Source: Neobacillus cucumis
GTDB lineage: Bacteria > Bacillota > Bacilli > Bacillales > Cytobacillaceae
Length of the DNA: 64,000 nucleotides
Reading direction: 5' to 3'
Assembly (NCBI RefSeq): GCF_016908975.1
Contig: NZ_JAFBEX010000010.1
Span: 124,001-188,000 of the forward strand
Below, in pieces: positions 17,567 through 29,301 of this stretch. Position 1 is the first letter of the stretch. Each line of letters opens with the position of its first letter. The notes under the pieces are model-generated. The model was given only the letters and a program-made list of their open reading frames with translations. It searched no databases and had not been told where the DNA came from. The position numbers and the translations under genes are program-made.

Positions 17567-17755
17567 TACTACATTTTCTATTATACATTGTTTAAATTTA
17601 TTGTAAATTACTTTTTGAAAATTAATTTTCATTTTTGCAACAATCATGTCGTATTAATGACAATCGTATATGGTATAATTTATACTTATACAGTCATTTC
17701 CCGTATAGTATTCCCCAATAACACCTGAAAAATCAAGCCTTTGGAGGTTTTTAGC

Positions 17756-18112
17756 ATGAGACAAAACATTAAGAAAAATCTTATAATTCTTGCTATTACA
17801 CAGTTAATAATTCTTATTATTTTATTCCTATACCACCATAAAATCACCTTGATTCACTATATCGATATATCGTTTTACTTTACTGCAGGTTTCATTTTAC
17901 TATCTTTACTCCTCTATACGATTCATAGTGGATTTTATGACATCATTTCAAAATCCTTCAATACCGCCTTCTCTAGAGATAGAGAAAAGAGAAAGTTTGA
18001 AGATGTACCAGGATTATCAGAATTAATCACACTAGATGAAAAGCCACTTTTATTTCATGGATTATTTAATGGGTTATTAATGATAGCTGCCCTTATTGCC
18101 TATTATTTTTAA
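17756..18112 (+). CDS. DUF3899-like membrane protein
   Basis: A 118-residue membrane protein with three hydrophobic segments (about 9-27, 36-58 and 97-117) and a cytoplasmic middle, FSRDREKRKFEDVPGLSEL. I assign it tentatively to the DUF3899 family from its layout. The ATG at 17756 follows GGAGG with an eight-base gap. It lies between divergent oppA and the trpS T-box. Function is unknown. Confidence 0.7.
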   Translation: MRQNIKKNLIILAITQLIILIILFLYHHKITLIHYIDISFYFTAGFILLSLLLYTIHSGFYDIISKSFNTAFSRDREKRKFEDVPGLSELITLDEKPLLFHGLFNGLLMIAALIAYYF

Positions 18113-18169
18113 CAAACTTGAAATTAATATTCGCTTTCAGATATAATGTACTAAACAAAAATATTTTTA

Positions 18170-19470
<1,301 letters not shown>

Positions 19471-19482
19471 CTTGTACAACTT

Positions 19483-19537
19483 AAAAACCTGACGAGCAAA
19501 AGGTAGGCATGACATACCTTTTGCTGTCAGGTTTTTT
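19483..19537. terminator. Bidirectional terminator trpS / yjbA
   Basis: Long stem AAAAACCTGAC...GTCAGGTTTTTT with inner GCAAAAGGTA/TACCTTTTGC. Confidence 0.92.
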
Positions 19538-20282
19538 AATTTACCCTCGGACCATGCTCCATTTCCCAGAGTTTTTCAAAGAAGGGCTGCCCTTTTATTA
19601 AATTTTCGCAAAATGTTTCATGACGCTTTGACCATCCATCTTTTGTCTGGTCAAATAACTGTTCCCAAGCATCCTCAAAATTCATTTCTTGAATAATTGA
19701 ATATTGCTCCGGACACCACTCCGTGTACCAATAACGTACTTCAGCTTCGTTATTGGAAGTTAGTAATTGATCAAGAGCCATAAATAACAGTTGTTTTAAC
19801 TGTCGTTCCTTTCTGGTCAATCCCCTCATCAATTCTGGATCTGGTGATAGTATGTGAAAATCCTTGGTTTTAGGCTGGGAATAAAAATGATATGGAACTG
19901 CCTCATGTTGGCTAATCATTTCGTAAACTAACTGTTCTTGTCTTGGAATTAATCTGCTCTTGCGAATCGGAATATTATAGCCAATTGTATCCACCGCTAA
20001 TATTCCAGTCCCATCTGTCACGACAAAGCAATAATCTAACTGAATTCTTTCATGGTTCTTTCTCAAGTATGCTTTTTGATAAATATCATCGAGAAGCTGT
20101 TGCGGTAACTCTGCTAAATCATTCTCAATATAACCAAATAGCAATGGTTCCACTTTTACTAACGGAACTTGGTCTAACAGCTCAACACCATCGTCCTTCC
20201 TCCATTCGTGAAAGTGGCAAACATTATACCCGTTCTCCTCTCCCTCAAACCAATTTACCCAAACATCATGAAGATACAACAT
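19536..20282 (-). CDS. yjbA: YjbA family protein (UPF0736)
   Basis: A cytosolic protein of 248 residues starting [27 protein letters not shown] in relatives; here the ATG at 20282 follows GAGGGG with a seven-base gap. It matches B. subtilis YjbA in length and position next to trpS. It is rich in aromatic and acidic residues, with no signal or membrane segment. Function unknown. Confidence 0.85.
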   Translation of the reverse strand: MLYLHDVWVNWFEGEENGYNVCHFHEWRKDDGVELLDQVPLVKVEPLLFGYIENDLAELPQQLLDDIYQKAYLRKNHERIQLDYCFVVTDGTGILAVDTIGYNIPIRKSRLIPRQEQLVYEMISQHEAVPYHFYSQPKTKDFHILSPDPELMRGLTRKERQLKQLLFMALDQLLTSNNEAEVRYWYTEWCPEQYSIIQEMNFEDAWEQLFDQTKDGWSKRHETFCENLIKGQPFFEKLWEMEHGPRVN

Positions 20283-20425
20283 TATACAACCCCTCACTTC
20301 AAGAAACTGTTTGTCAATCAGTATGGGCAGACCGCAGTTAATTTATTCCTTTTTATATATTTTGCACCAACTCGTCGTTGTAATAAAACGTTGTCGTTTG
20401 AAATTAGGTACTATTAGAACCTAAA

Positions 20426-20492
20426 GTCCTATATATAAATTGCTTTCAGGTCCTATATATAAATTGCTTTCAGGTCCTCTATATAAATTGCT
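20426..20492. repeat. 24-bp tandem repeat over the yjaZ stop codon
   Basis: Two exact copies of a 24-bp unit (20426-20449, 20450-20473) and a third partial copy with one difference (20474-20492). The unit is eight codons long, so the reading frame is kept. The yjaZ stop TAG falls in the second unit at a position that reads GAG in the unit nearest the gene body. Confidence 0.95.
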
Positions 20493-21244
20493 GAAGGTGT
20501 AATAAATGTTTCTTTCATACTAAAGGGATGCTTTTTATAATAATTCTTTACAATATCAAATCCGATTGCATAACCTAAAAGTTTTGGAATCCTTCGGCTC
20601 CCATATAACAATTCGTCATGTCCTCTGTCATTTTTCTTGATACCAAGTTCATCTTTTATATATCTATTCCAAAATTTTGATAACTCTTCTTTTGAATACA
20701 TATTGCACCACGTTGCCAGCAAATCTTTACCGCAATTTTTATAAACAGTATATTCTGCTAGGCCTTCAATTATTATCGAATCAAGCAATGTGTAATCTTC
20801 TATTTTCTTTTCTAGCTGTCTCATTCTGCAGACATGGTGATATTCATGAACAAAAAGTGCTTCTATTTCCTTCGGATAATCAAAATTCGATATAAATAGA
20901 AATAGTTTATCTGGAAAAGATACCCCGCCTTTTCCCTTTTCCTCTCTGCTAAAAAAACCGCCTGTTTGGGCAATTGGAAAGAGAAAAATAGGTATATCAG
21001 GACCATTCCACTTACTTTTATATTTTGAAAAAATCTCTTCTACTTTACCCCATGATTGCTGCTCTAACATCCTCATATGATTATTTCTTGTCGTTCTTGA
21101 CGGCTGATACATCCCAAAAGAGACTAATTCACGATATATTTCTCGTGCAGATTGACGCCTAAAATATGGCATAAGCTTTTCACAGATAGTTAATGGATTG
21201 TCAAAATCTTCTTTAAGCCATCTATCAGTCCTAATGATTCCCAT
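20453..21244 (-). CDS. yjaZ: YjaZ-like zinc protease (DUF2268)
   Basis: A 263-residue predicted metalloprotease with HEYHHVCR (HExxH) near residue 125 and a downstream glutamate-containing segment IIEGLAEYTVYK that supplies a likely third ligand. Relatives include HSP18/DUF2268 proteases. The ATG at 21244 is preceded by GGGGTGA. The C-terminus ends AIYIEDLKAIYI because of a tandem duplication. It lies downstream of fabF, but a strong terminator separates the two. Confidence 0.85.
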   Translation of the reverse strand: MGIIRTDRWLKEDFDNPLTICEKLMPYFRRQSAREIYRELVSFGMYQPSRTTRNNHMRMLEQQSWGKVEEIFSKYKSKWNGPDIPIFLFPIAQTGGFFSREEKGKGGVSFPDKLFLFISNFDYPKEIEALFVHEYHHVCRMRQLEKKIEDYTLLDSIIIEGLAEYTVYKNCGKDLLATWCNMYSKEELSKFWNRYIKDELGIKKNDRGHDELLYGSRRIPKLLGYAIGFDIVKNYYKKHPFSMKETFITPSAIYIEDLKAIYI

Positions 21245-21330
21245 CTTTTCACCCCAAAACACATTCATCTTCTGGTCATTCTATGATAAAAAATATAAAG
21301 AAGTTCGTTTGTTAATGAGGGTATTTCTTC

Positions 21331-21369
21331 AAAAAAAAAAGCCAAACATCGTGTTTGGCTTTTTTTTTA
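21331..21369. terminator. Terminator after fabF
   Basis: AAGCCAAACA/TGTTTGGCTT stem flanked by A10 and T9, so it can act in either direction; on the minus strand it ends the fabHF operon. Confidence 0.92.
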
Positions 21370-22605
21370 TTCATATTTTTTAAATACAATTGTAGCGTTA
21401 TGACCGCCAAAACCAAGCGAATTGCTCATGGCAACATTAATTTCCTTCGAGCGTGCTTTATTCACTACATAATCTAAATCACACTCTGGGTCTGGTGTTT
21501 CATAATTTATGGTTGGAGGTAGAATACTGTCCCTCATCGCTAAAACTGTAATGATGGCTTCAACTCCGCCTGCTGCACCAAGAAGGTGTCCAGTCATCGA
21601 TTTTGTTGAACTCATAGCCAGTTTATAAGCGTGGTCACCAAATACTTCCTTTACTGCCAATGTCTCATACTTATCATTATATTCCGTACTGGTTCCATGA
21701 GCATTTACATAATCAATGGCATCCGGTGTCAATCCGCCATCGTTAATGGCCATTTTCATTGCACGGGCACCGCCTTCACCGCCAGGTGCTGGAGCTGTAA
21801 TATGATAAGCATCTCCTGTTGCACCGTATCCAACTATCTCAGCGTAAATTTTTGCTCCACGGGCCAGTGCATGCTCTAATTCTTCTAAAACAACAATACC
21901 TGCACCCTCACCAATAACAAACCCATCTCGGTTTTTATCAAAAGGTCTGCTGGCAGTATTCACATCTGGGTTTGTTGAAAGAGCAGTATTCGCACAAAAC
22001 CCTGCAACGGACATTTTCGTAATTGGGGCTTCTGCTCCACCTGTTATCATAGCATCTGCGTCTCCACGCTGGATGACTTTAAAAGCATCACCAATGGAGT
22101 TAGTTCCTGTTGCACAAGCTGTTACGGTACAGGAATTGAAACCTCTGGCACCAAGTGTAATCGAAACTTGACCTGTAGCCATATCAGGAATCAGCATTGG
22201 AACAAAGAATGGACTAACCCTTTTATAACCTCTTTTTTGGAAAATCTCAAATTGCTGTTCAAATGTTTCCATCCCGCCAATACCAGAACCAATCCAAACA
22301 CCCACTCTGTGTGAGTTTTCTTCATTGATTGTCAAATTGGCATCCTGAACCGCCATTAGTGCAGAAGCGACTGCAAATTGTGTAAAACGGTCCATTTTTC
22401 TAGCATCCTTTTTATCCATAAAAGCTTCTGGATTAAAGTCTTTTACTTCGGCAGCAACCTTTGCAGGATATTCATCTGCATTGACTCTTGTCATTGGTCC
22501 GACACCGGATTTACCTTCAATAATCCCTTTCCATGTGGTCACAACATCGTTTCCTAGTGGTGTAACTGCTCCAACACCTGTAACAACGACCCTTCGTTTT
22601 TCCAT
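21367..22605 (-). CDS. fabF: 3-oxoacyl-ACP synthase II FabF
   Basis: Beta-ketoacyl-ACP synthase II of 412 residues that elongates acyl-ACP with malonyl-ACP. The nucleophile cysteine is in [10 protein letters not shown], and the two histidines are in [12 protein letters not shown] and [14 protein letters not shown]. It is downstream of fabH, 45 bp apart, in one operon under the FapR operator. Confidence 0.97.
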   Translation of the reverse strand: MEKRRVVVTGVGAVTPLGNDVVTTWKGIIEGKSGVGPMTRVNADEYPAKVAAEVKDFNPEAFMDKKDARKMDRFTQFAVASALMAVQDANLTINEENSHRVGVWIGSGIGGMETFEQQFEIFQKRGYKRVSPFFVPMLIPDMATGQVSITLGARGFNSCTVTACATGTNSIGDAFKVIQRGDADAMITGGAEAPITKMSVAGFCANTALSTNPDVNTASRPFDKNRDGFVIGEGAGIVVLEELEHALARGAKIYAEIVGYGATGDAYHITAPAPGGEGGARAMKMAINDGGLTPDAIDYVNAHGTSTEYNDKYETLAVKEVFGDHAYKLAMSSTKSMTGHLLGAAGGVEAIITVLAMRDSILPPTINYETPDPECDLDYVVNKARSKEINVAMSNSLGFGGHNATIVFKKYE

Positions 22606-22650
22606 TTAAACATCTCCTTTTTTATTCTATATTATCGATAATTTATAATT

Positions 22651-23583
22651 TTATTTGCCCCAGCGCATTGCAATGGCACCCCATGTTAATCCGCCGCCAA
22701 AGCCAACCATCACTACAATGTCATCATCTTTAATTCTTCCAGCCTCTACATCCTCAATCATTGAAATGGGAATCGATGCCGCTGAAGTATTTCCGTATTT
22801 ATTAACGGTCTTAGACATTTTTTCAACTGGCAATTCCAATCTCTGCCGGGATGCCTCCATAATTCGGATGTTAGCCTGATGTGGAATTAAGAAATCAACA
22901 TCTTCCTTCGTTAGACCAGCCTTTTCTAGTACATTTATACAGCTTTCACCCATTTGTCTAACCGCAAATTTGAAAACCTCACGGCCGTTCATAATAATGT
23001 ACTCATCTTGATATAGGTGTTTAGAACCAGTTCCGTCAGCACCTAACTCGAAAGATAATATCCCGCGATTTTCTGATACAGCTCCAATAATCGCTGCTCC
23101 AGCACCATCGCCAAATAAAACAGCGGTGTTCCGATCATTCCAATCAGTGATTTTTGAAAGTTTCTCAACCCCTACCACTAAAACGTATTTGTAGACTTGA
23201 GACTCAATAAATTGTTTAGCCGTTATAATCCCATACATAAATCCAGCACAAGCTGCACTTACATCCATTGCTGCAGCCTTTTTTGCCCCTAATCTTTCTT
23301 GGATACGGCAAGCCACAGACGGGAAAGGAGAATCTGGTGTAACAGTAGCTACTAATATTAAATCAATATCTTCCGCAGTTATACCGGCATCTTGGATCGC
23401 TTTTTCTGCAGCTGCAAAGGCCATATCTGAAGTATTTACATCATCTGCAGCAATTCTTCTTTCTTCAATTCCGGTCCTCGTTCTAATCCACTCGTCAGAT
23501 GTATCCACAATCTTTTCTAAATCGTGATTCGTTAGTATTTTTTCAGGTAAATATCTGCCCATTCCAACAATACCAGCTCTCAT
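22651..23583 (-). CDS. fabH: 3-oxoacyl-ACP synthase III FabH
   Basis: The condensing enzyme that starts fatty acid synthesis from acyl-CoA and malonyl-ACP, 310 residues. The catalytic cysteine is in [12 protein letters not shown], the histidine in [10 protein letters not shown], and the asparagine in [10 protein letters not shown]. The ATG at 23583 follows AGGGG with an eight-base gap. It corresponds to B. subtilis FabHA by position. First gene of fabHF. Confidence 0.97.
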   Translation of the reverse strand: MRAGIVGMGRYLPEKILTNHDLEKIVDTSDEWIRTRTGIEERRIAADDVNTSDMAFAAAEKAIQDAGITAEDIDLILVATVTPDSPFPSVACRIQERLGAKKAAAMDVSAACAGFMYGIITAKQFIESQVYKYVLVVGVEKLSKITDWNDRNTAVLFGDGAGAAIIGAVSENRGILSFELGADGTGSKHLYQDEYIIMNGREVFKFAVRQMGESCINVLEKAGLTKEDVDFLIPHQANIRIMEASRQRLELPVEKMSKTVNKYGNTSAASIPISMIEDVEAGRIKDDDIVVMVGFGGGLTWGAIAMRWGK

Positions 23584-23642
23584 TATTCCAACCCCTTTAA
23601 TTTTAGTTAGACCCAATTTATCGTTTAGGATTAATATCAATT

Positions 23643-23661
23643 ATTATGACTTGGTACTAAT
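23643..23661 (-). promoter_or_regulatory. FapR operator upstream of fabH
   Basis: ATTAGTACCAAGTCATAAT closely matches the FapR consensus ATTAGTACCTRGTCTTAAT. It covers the -10/start region of a promoter with a TTGCTT -35. FapR represses fatty acid genes until malonyl-CoA accumulates. Confidence 0.85.
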
Positions 23662-23786
23662 TTTATCAAATAACTCCTATTTTAAGCAACTGTTTCTTCC
23701 CATTAATACTCCGCTAATGTACATACCTTTTCCCAATTTGTTCATATTCTACAATAGAGGTAATTTTAATGAGGGGGTCAAAAAGG

Positions 23787-24059
23787 ATGGCAGATTTTGA
23801 AGATAGGGAAGGCTCTGTGAAACAGAAACAAAAAGAAAGGGAAGCGGAAGATCGATTTACTAGTTTTATGTTTGGTCCTAGGAAAGCAAGTAAAGGGAAT
23901 AGTCCACAGCACCATGAAGAACTTAGGACTAACCAGTCCACCATTGATTATGAGGAACTTATGACGAATATTGATACCCTTTTCGATTCTTTCCGAGGAC
24001 TAAAGCCACTATTTAGTAAAGTTTCCCCATATATTCAGCAAATATGGAAAAAAAAATAG
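23787..24059 (+). CDS. yjzB: YjzB-like small protein
   Basis: A hydrophilic 90-residue protein. The N-terminal half is charged (EDREGSVKQKQKEREAEDR) and the C-terminal half is predicted helical (YEELMTNIDTLFDSFRGLKPLF). It stands alone, opposite in strand to comZ and fabH, as yjzB does in B. subtilis; the name rests on position. GAGGGGG precedes the ATG at 23787; an upstream start at 23769 is possible. Function unknown. Confidence 0.65.
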   Translation: MADFEDREGSVKQKQKEREAEDRFTSFMFGPRKASKGNSPQHHEELRTNQSTIDYEELMTNIDTLFDSFRGLKPLFSKVSPYIQQIWKKK

Positions 24060-24089
24060 GCTGCCAACAAATGGCAGCTTATTTTTTTA
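24051..24089. terminator. Bidirectional terminator yjzB / comZ
   Basis: GGCTGCCA/TGGCAGC stem flanked by A-run and T7 between convergent genes. Confidence 0.85.
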
Positions 24090-24279
24090 CGCTTTCCTTT
24101 AGGGCATCCTCTTTCCCAAGCTCATAGGCGTCTTGCATGACCTTGGTAAAAAGCGTCATAAAAGGCTGAATTAATTCCATGGATAATTCAATTCCAGCTT
24201 GTTCTAGCTGCTCTTGAGCTTCGGGTAAGTACTTCATCGCAATTTGCATAAATTGTAAGGTGTTGTCTTGATTATTCAC
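24079..24279 (-). CDS. comZ: Competence regulator ComZ
   Basis: A 66-residue, helical, acidic protein (MQIAMKYLPEAQEQLEQAGIE in relatives), like B. subtilis ComZ, which lowers expression of the comG pilus operon. Position between yjzB and the yja genes agrees. Unlike B. subtilis, there is no med gene upstream: 243 bp of AT-rich DNA without an open frame separates it from the yjaV-like gene. Confidence 0.85.
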   Translation of the reverse strand: MNNQDNTLQFMQIAMKYLPEAQEQLEQAGIELSMELIQPFMTLFTKVMQDAYELGKEDALKESVKK

Positions 24280-24522
24280 TATATGTACTCCTTTTACTAA
24301 ATGATTAAGATATTATTTAGAATTTGCCTAGTCAGCTGTCTTTAAACTTTTTTTTAAGACCAATGGTCAGCCACTTGAATGCCTTTTACTTATCATCCCT
24401 ATTTGGACATATTCAATGCTGATCTTTTGACTTTTCATTCATTTTCTCTTTATTTTACCTTTTGATCCATTATTTGAAAAGTCCTTCATGCCACAATATC
24501 ACATCCTTGAGGGTGTTCAGTG

Positions 24523-25356
24523 TTAAATATAACGATCCAGATAATCTAATTGTTTATTAATTGCCTCAGTGAATGGTGTTAAGTTTTTAGGCTTCACTCT
24601 TGTAATACTTTTATCAATATCTAGTCGATTAGATTCTTTTATCTCCTTAATCCGATCTTCTAATTGCAGCTGTTCAACACATTGATTCCAATAATCCTTA
24701 ATGCCGCTTTCTATCAAAAACTTCGTGTTTGAAACGACATTTTGACTTTCCATTGATGACAAAATTATTTCAACTGCATCTTCCACGAATAAGGTATCTC
24801 CAGTCCATTCCCGTTCACCTACTTGTATTTTGCTTTCGTCAAATTTTGCAAGAAGTGCTTGTTGGAACAGAAAACTGTGTGGCTGCCAAGGACCATAAAT
24901 AGTCGGTAAATAAAAAAATCGATTACGCTTTCCCCATTCAATCACTTGGTTAATTACTTTCTCCAATATCTGTCCCTCATTCGTTCTTAGCATCTGAATA
25001 GGCAATAGAAATACAATATCGGTTAGATTTTTATTAGGTGCAAGATATTGTTGTAAAGATTTTAACACTGCTTGCTCCTGTAAAATGGGTTCTGATTTTA
25101 GCATATATAAATCATAAAGGGATAGAAACAAAGTAGTTTTATTGTCATCCACATCCCTATAGGCATCCAATCCACACAGGCTAATTTCTCTAAAGTTTGC
25201 ATTCCTGCCTACCTCAAGTCTTTTTTCCTCCAAAAATGGAATAGGATCATTTCTCTCTAGATGAATACCAATAACCTCAAAACCCTTATTTAGCAGTGTA
25301 CTCCCTAGATGGAAACTAACAAAATCATAAATGCCCAAAACAATGGCCTTGTCCAT
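24523..25356 (-). CDS. yjaV: NAD(P)-binding Rossmann / epimerase-like protein (YjaV-like)
   Basis: A 277-residue protein with an extended short-chain-dehydrogenase flavour. The N-terminal strand VLGIYDFVSFHLGSTLLNKG resembles a degenerate GxxGxxG nucleotide loop, and YLPTIYGPWQPHSF resembles the epimerase YGP segment. The canonical YxxxK is not obvious, so activity is uncertain. GGAGG precedes the ATG. The gene name is by synteny with B. subtilis yjaUV. Confidence 0.6.
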   Translation of the reverse strand: MDKAIVLGIYDFVSFHLGSTLLNKGFEVIGIHLERNDPIPFLEEKRLEVGRNANFREISLCGLDAYRDVDDNKTTLFLSLYDLYMLKSEPILQEQAVLKSLQQYLAPNKNLTDIVFLLPIQMLRTNEGQILEKVINQVIEWGKRNRFFYLPTIYGPWQPHSFLFQQALLAKFDESKIQVGEREWTGDTLFVEDAVEIILSSMESQNVVSNTKFLIESGIKDYWNQCVEQLQLEDRIKEIKESNRLDIDKSITRVKPKNLTPFTEAINKQLDYLDRYI

Positions 25357-25438
25357 TACATCTTCCTCCCCAAAATAAACCTTACTGAATCCTATGCTAT
25401 TTCAATAGGAAATATTTCATTTTGGGGAGACATTATCA

Positions 25439-26161
25439 TTATAGAACGGTTTCATGACCATTAAAAAACTTGATAATTATTTTTCCTAGCTGCGGCTTTT
25501 TCTCAGGAAGGATAAAGGTGGGATTGATCTTGGGGCTTTGAATTATTCTCTGGTATAGTTTTGATTGAGTATATGACCTTCCTCCAGCTAATACTTGGAT
25601 AATCGTAATCGGACAATCAAAATCAAGATTCACAATGTCATCCATATTAAATATTTCATTTTCAAGGGAAGACTGGCTCATTTGATATGCCGAGGACAAT
25701 TCCCTCATTAATTTTTTATAAAAGAACTTGTGCTCTTTTTCTTGTTCGAGATGATGTTTTAAAGAAAGGATCGGATTTAACAGAACGACAGAACGAATGC
25801 ATCCCTGCAATTTTTCTAATAATTTTAATGCTACTAATGTGCCCATTCCTTCCGCCAGCACATGAATTTTATTATTTAGAATTTCACTTCTGATTACATG
25901 CTGATATAACCTTTGAGCAAGCTCGACAGCATTTTCGCTCCCCCAGTTTCGCCCATATAAATTTGAGGAAAAAATGGTGTACCCGGCATCTTTTAATTCA
26001 TTAATAATGGCCAGCTTTCCTTCGTTTTGCGTCCAAAAGCATTTGCCTTCATCGATAAAATGCCTTTCATCTCCAATAATTAAGATCCCAAATCCTGTAG
26101 GCTTTTCGGGGTAATGAATGATATTCCATTGGGTATCCATCTGAAAATGACGATTCTCCAT
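25439..26161 (-). CDS. yjaU: Alpha/beta-hydrolase-like protein (YjaU-like)
   Basis: A 240-residue protein with an alpha/beta-hydrolase core. The nucleophile-elbow region reads HVLAEGMGTLVALKLL, where the usual GxSxG is AEGMG, so the serine is replaced by glycine. A catalytic hydrolase role is therefore doubtful. The ATG at 26161 follows AAAGGAGA. It precedes the yjaV-like gene on the same strand, 82 bp apart, and is named by synteny. Confidence 0.6.
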   Translation of the reverse strand: MENRHFQMDTQWNIIHYPEKPTGFGILIIGDERHFIDEGKCFWTQNEGKLAIINELKDAGYTIFSSNLYGRNWGSENAVELAQRLYQHVIRSEILNNKIHVLAEGMGTLVALKLLEKLQGCIRSVVLLNPILSLKHHLEQEKEHKFFYKKLMRELSSAYQMSQSSLENEIFNMDDIVNLDFDCPITIIQVLAGGRSYTQSKLYQRIIQSPKINPTFILPEKKPQLGKIIIKFFNGHETVL

Positions 26162-26346
26162 CGCTAAATCTCCTTTTACATATTTCCTCAAGGTATTGTA
26201 TGTCGTTTCACAAGAGATGTAAGGGAGTTTGCCCATAAATTTGAACTTAAAAGACAGAAAATCAGGAATATTGTTTTTATATATATTTTTTTATTATTGT
26301 ATGGTAGTATTTAAAGTAATGTAAAATAAATAAGAGGTGAAAATGA

Positions 26347-26532
26347 GTGCGTATCTTTTGGACTTTTTTCTGGTCTTTCCTTTTAGTACAAATGCTTACA
26401 TATGTTGTTAGTTCAATGACAGAAGGTGCAGTATATAATTTTGCACAAGGCTCTATTGCTGCTGTTGTAGTAACAGTCTTAATTTTAATTGTTACTACAA
26501 TCATCCCCAACGAACCTGTACAAAAGCATTAA
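26347..26532 (+). CDS. yjzD: Small membrane protein YjzD (DUF2929)
   Basis: A 61-residue protein with two hydrophobic helices (about 2-21 and 34-54). It starts with GTG at 26347, behind GAGGTGA, and the frame gives MRIFWTFFWSFLLV, typical of DUF2929. It is convergent with clpB and divergent from yjaU, as yjzD is placed in B. subtilis. Function unknown. Confidence 0.8.
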   Translation: MRIFWTFFWSFLLVQMLTYVVSSMTEGAVYNFAQGSIAAVVVTVLILIVTTIIPNEPVQKH

Positions 26533-26533
26533 A

Positions 26534-26578
26534 AAGAAAAGGTCTTCCGGACTAACTGGAGGACCTCTTTTTTGTTTT
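26534..26578. terminator. Bidirectional terminator yjzD / clpB
   Basis: AAAGGTCTTCC/GGAGGACCTCTTTTTT stem between convergent genes. Confidence 0.85.
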
Positions 26579-26583
26579 CACTA

Positions 26584-29181
26584 CTAATTTTGTACATTCA
26601 CTACGATAGCACCATCATCAATCGTGATTTCCACTGTTGATTGGTCCTGTACCCTGCCAGCAATCATTTCACGCGCAAGCTTGGTTTCAATATTTCTCTG
26701 AATATACCGTTTTAAAGGTCTAGCCCCATAAATAGGATCAAAGCCATTAATAGCAATAAACGCCTTCGCATCTTCACTGATTTTTATCTCAATTTGCTGC
26801 TGCTTCAACCTTATTTGCAAATCGTTCAGCATCTTCACAACGATATTTTTTATCTCGGCTAATGATAATGGTTTAAAGAGAATCGTTTCATCAATTCGAT
26901 TTAAAAATTCAGGACGGAAATGAGACCTCAACAGTTTCATAACCATCTCTCTTGTTTCATCTGATATTTCAACTTCATTGTCACTTCTTTCAAGAAGAAA
27001 TTGTGAGCCTATATTGGAAGTCATGATGATGACGGTGTTTTTAAAATCTACCACTCTTCCCTGTGAATCCGTAATTCGACCATCATCCAGGGCCTGAAGT
27101 AAAATATTAAATACTTCAGGATGTGCCTTTTCAATTTCATCCATTAAAATAACCGAATATGGTCTTCTTCTAACGGCTTCAGTCAATTGACCTCCTTCTT
27201 CATAGCCGACATAACCAGGAGGAGCACCAATTAATCGAGAAACCGCATGCTTCTCCATATATTCTGACATATCTATTCTTATCATATGCTCTTCACTATC
27301 GAATAAGGACTCTGCTAACGCCTTTGCGAGTTCTGTTTTTCCTACCCCAGTTGGCCCCAAGAACAAAAATGAGCCAATCGGGCGGTTAGGGTCTTTAATT
27401 CCAGCTCGTGCTCTAAGAACAGCATCTGAAACTAAGTTAACGGCTTCATTTTGTCCAATCACTCTTTGATGAAGAATGGATTCTAATTTAAGTAACTTTT
27501 CTCTCTCTCCTTCGACTAGTTTGGAAAGAGGTATCCCCGTCCATCTTGAAACAATACTTGAAATTTCTTCACCAGTAACTTCTTCTCGAAGCAGTCGCTC
27601 ATCCTTTTCAGCCTTTTCTTCTAACTCTTTAAGTTCTTTCTCCGCTAACGGAATTTGCCCATGTCTTAATTCAGCCGCACGGTTTAAATCATAGCGGTCT
27701 TCCGATTGCTGGAGCTCGCGGCGAAGTTTCTCAAGCTGTTCCCTTTTCTCTTGCAATTTTTGTATACTTTGTTTTTCTTGAAGCCATTTTGCCTTCATTG
27801 TATTTGCCTGTTCTTTTAGATCGGCCAATTCTTTGATTAATGCATCAAGTCTTAGTTTACTTCCTTCATCACTTTCTTTACGGAGTGCAGCTTCTTCAAT
27901 TTCCAGCTGCATCACCCTGCGAGTTACTTCATCTAATTCAGTTGGCATCGAATCTATTTCCGTACGAATCATCGCACATGCTTCATCCACAAGGTCGATT
28001 GCCTTATCAGGTAAAAAACGGTCCGTTATATAGCGGTCAGACAATGTGGCTGCAGCTACTAATGCATGATCATGTATTTTCACACCATGATGGACTTCAA
28101 AACGTTCCTTAAGTCCTCTTAATATGGAGATGGTGTCCTCTACATTTGGTTCTTGTACGAGTACTTGTTGAAATCGGCGTTCAAGCGCTGGATCTTTTTC
28201 AATATATTTCCGGTGCTCGTCCAATGTTGTTGCACCAATACAATGCAGTTCGCCTCTAGCAAGCATCGGCTTTAACATGTTTCCGGCATCCATAGCACCT
28301 TCCGTTTTACCGGCACCCACAATGGTATGGATTTCATCGATAAACAGTAAAATATGTCCTTCGCTTTTCTTAATTTCATTTAAGACTGCTTTTAACCGTT
28401 CTTCGAATTCGCCACGAAACTTTGCCCCGGCAATTAATGCACTCATATCTAACGAAAAAATGGTTTTATCCTTAAGCCCTTCTGGAACATCTTTTCTAAC
28501 AATTCTTTGGGCAAGGCCTTCAACAATGGCTGTTTTACCGACACCTGGTTCCCCAATTAGAACCGGATTATTCTTTGTTTTTCTTGATAATATTCGAATA
28601 ACATTGCGAATCTCTGTATCTCTGCCGATCACTGGATCGATTTTACCTGCTTCTGCTTCAGCTACAAGGTCTCGACCATATTTCTTAAGAGCTTCATACC
28701 CTGCTTCTGGATTTTGAGAAGTCACTCTTTGGTTCCCCCTTATTTCTTTTATGACTTTTAGAATCATTTCCGGTGTCAGTCCATTTAAGCGAATAATCTT
28801 TTTCATAACGGAATCATTTGCGTTAGCGGCAGCTAGCAGTATATGTTCAACAGAAATGTAATCGTCAGAAAACTTGGAGGCGAATTCCTCTGCACTCACC
28901 AGTAGTTTTTGAAGCTTTGCGGTAATATACATTTTCCCCTGCTCTACACCGCTTCCTGATACCTGTGGCTTTTTTGCCAGTTCCTCCAATAAAGATTTCT
29001 TTATCTTTTCAGTTTGCAGCCCGGCTTTTTCTAATATTGATGCGATAAGGCTGTCTTCCTGATTAATAAGCGATAAAAATAGGTGTGGTTCATCGATTTC
29101 CTGATGATTTTCCTTTATGGCCAACGCTTGTGCATCCATAAGGCCTTTTTGTAATCTTTCTGTCATTCGGTTTAGGTCCAT
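26584..29181 (-). CDS. clpB: ATP-dependent disaggregase ClpB
   Basis: A Hsp100 chaperone of 865 residues that resolves protein aggregates with DnaK. It has an N-terminal Clp_N domain, a first AAA+ domain with Walker A GEPGVGKT, a long coiled-coil M domain (about residues 410-520, many Lys/Glu/Leu) that separates ClpB from ClpC, and a second AAA+ domain with GPTGVGKTE. No ClpP-binding loop is apparent. The ATG at 29181 follows GAGGAG. A CtsR operator lies directly upstream. B. subtilis lacks clpB at this site. Confidence 0.96.
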   Translation of the reverse strand: MDLNRMTERLQKGLMDAQALAIKENHQEIDEPHLFLSLINQEDSLIASILEKAGLQTEKIKKSLLEELAKKPQVSGSGVEQGKMYITAKLQKLLVSAEEFASKFSDDYISVEHILLAAANANDSVMKKIIRLNGLTPEMILKVIKEIRGNQRVTSQNPEAGYEALKKYGRDLVAEAEAGKIDPVIGRDTEIRNVIRILSRKTKNNPVLIGEPGVGKTAIVEGLAQRIVRKDVPEGLKDKTIFSLDMSALIAGAKFRGEFEERLKAVLNEIKKSEGHILLFIDEIHTIVGAGKTEGAMDAGNMLKPMLARGELHCIGATTLDEHRKYIEKDPALERRFQQVLVQEPNVEDTISILRGLKERFEVHHGVKIHDHALVAAATLSDRYITDRFLPDKAIDLVDEACAMIRTEIDSMPTELDEVTRRVMQLEIEEAALRKESDEGSKLRLDALIKELADLKEQANTMKAKWLQEKQSIQKLQEKREQLEKLRRELQQSEDRYDLNRAAELRHGQIPLAEKELKELEEKAEKDERLLREEVTGEEISSIVSRWTGIPLSKLVEGEREKLLKLESILHQRVIGQNEAVNLVSDAVLRARAGIKDPNRPIGSFLFLGPTGVGKTELAKALAESLFDSEEHMIRIDMSEYMEKHAVSRLIGAPPGYVGYEEGGQLTEAVRRRPYSVILMDEIEKAHPEVFNILLQALDDGRITDSQGRVVDFKNTVIIMTSNIGSQFLLERSDNEVEISDETREMVMKLLRSHFRPEFLNRIDETILFKPLSLAEIKNIVVKMLNDLQIRLKQQQIEIKISEDAKAFIAINGFDPIYGARPLKRYIQRNIETKLAREMIAGRVQDQSTVEITIDDGAIVVNVQN

Positions 29182-29195
29182 TTTGCTCACTCCTC

Positions 29196-29212
29196 TTTGA
29201 CCTTTTCTGACC
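29196..29212 (-). promoter_or_regulatory. CtsR operator of clpB
   Basis: GGTCAGAAAAGGTCAAA matches the CtsR heptad direct repeat GGTCAAA-NAN-GGTCAAA with one deviation. It overlaps the ribosome binding site region, just downstream of a TATAAT-like -10. Confidence 0.85.
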
Positions 29213-29261
29213 TATTTAATTATATTATAAGGATTTCTTCTCGATAAGTAAAATCATTCCA

Positions 29262-29297
29262 TAAGAAAAGCCATCCAAAAAGATGACTTTTTCTACA
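29262..29297 (-). terminator. Terminator of yjzC
   Basis: On the minus strand AAAAAGTCATC/GATGGCTTTTC hairpin with T-rich tail. Confidence 0.65.
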
Positions 29298-29301
29298 ATT
29301 A

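Noticed and set aside
20426-20492. Short repeat array considered as a CRISPR
   Set aside because: The units are directly adjacent without spacers and only three in number; it is a tandem duplication in a gene end.
28277-28717. 146-codon plus-strand frame inside clpB
   Set aside because: Antisense shadow of the conserved first AAA+ domain; Ser/Leu-rich product without a ribosome binding site.
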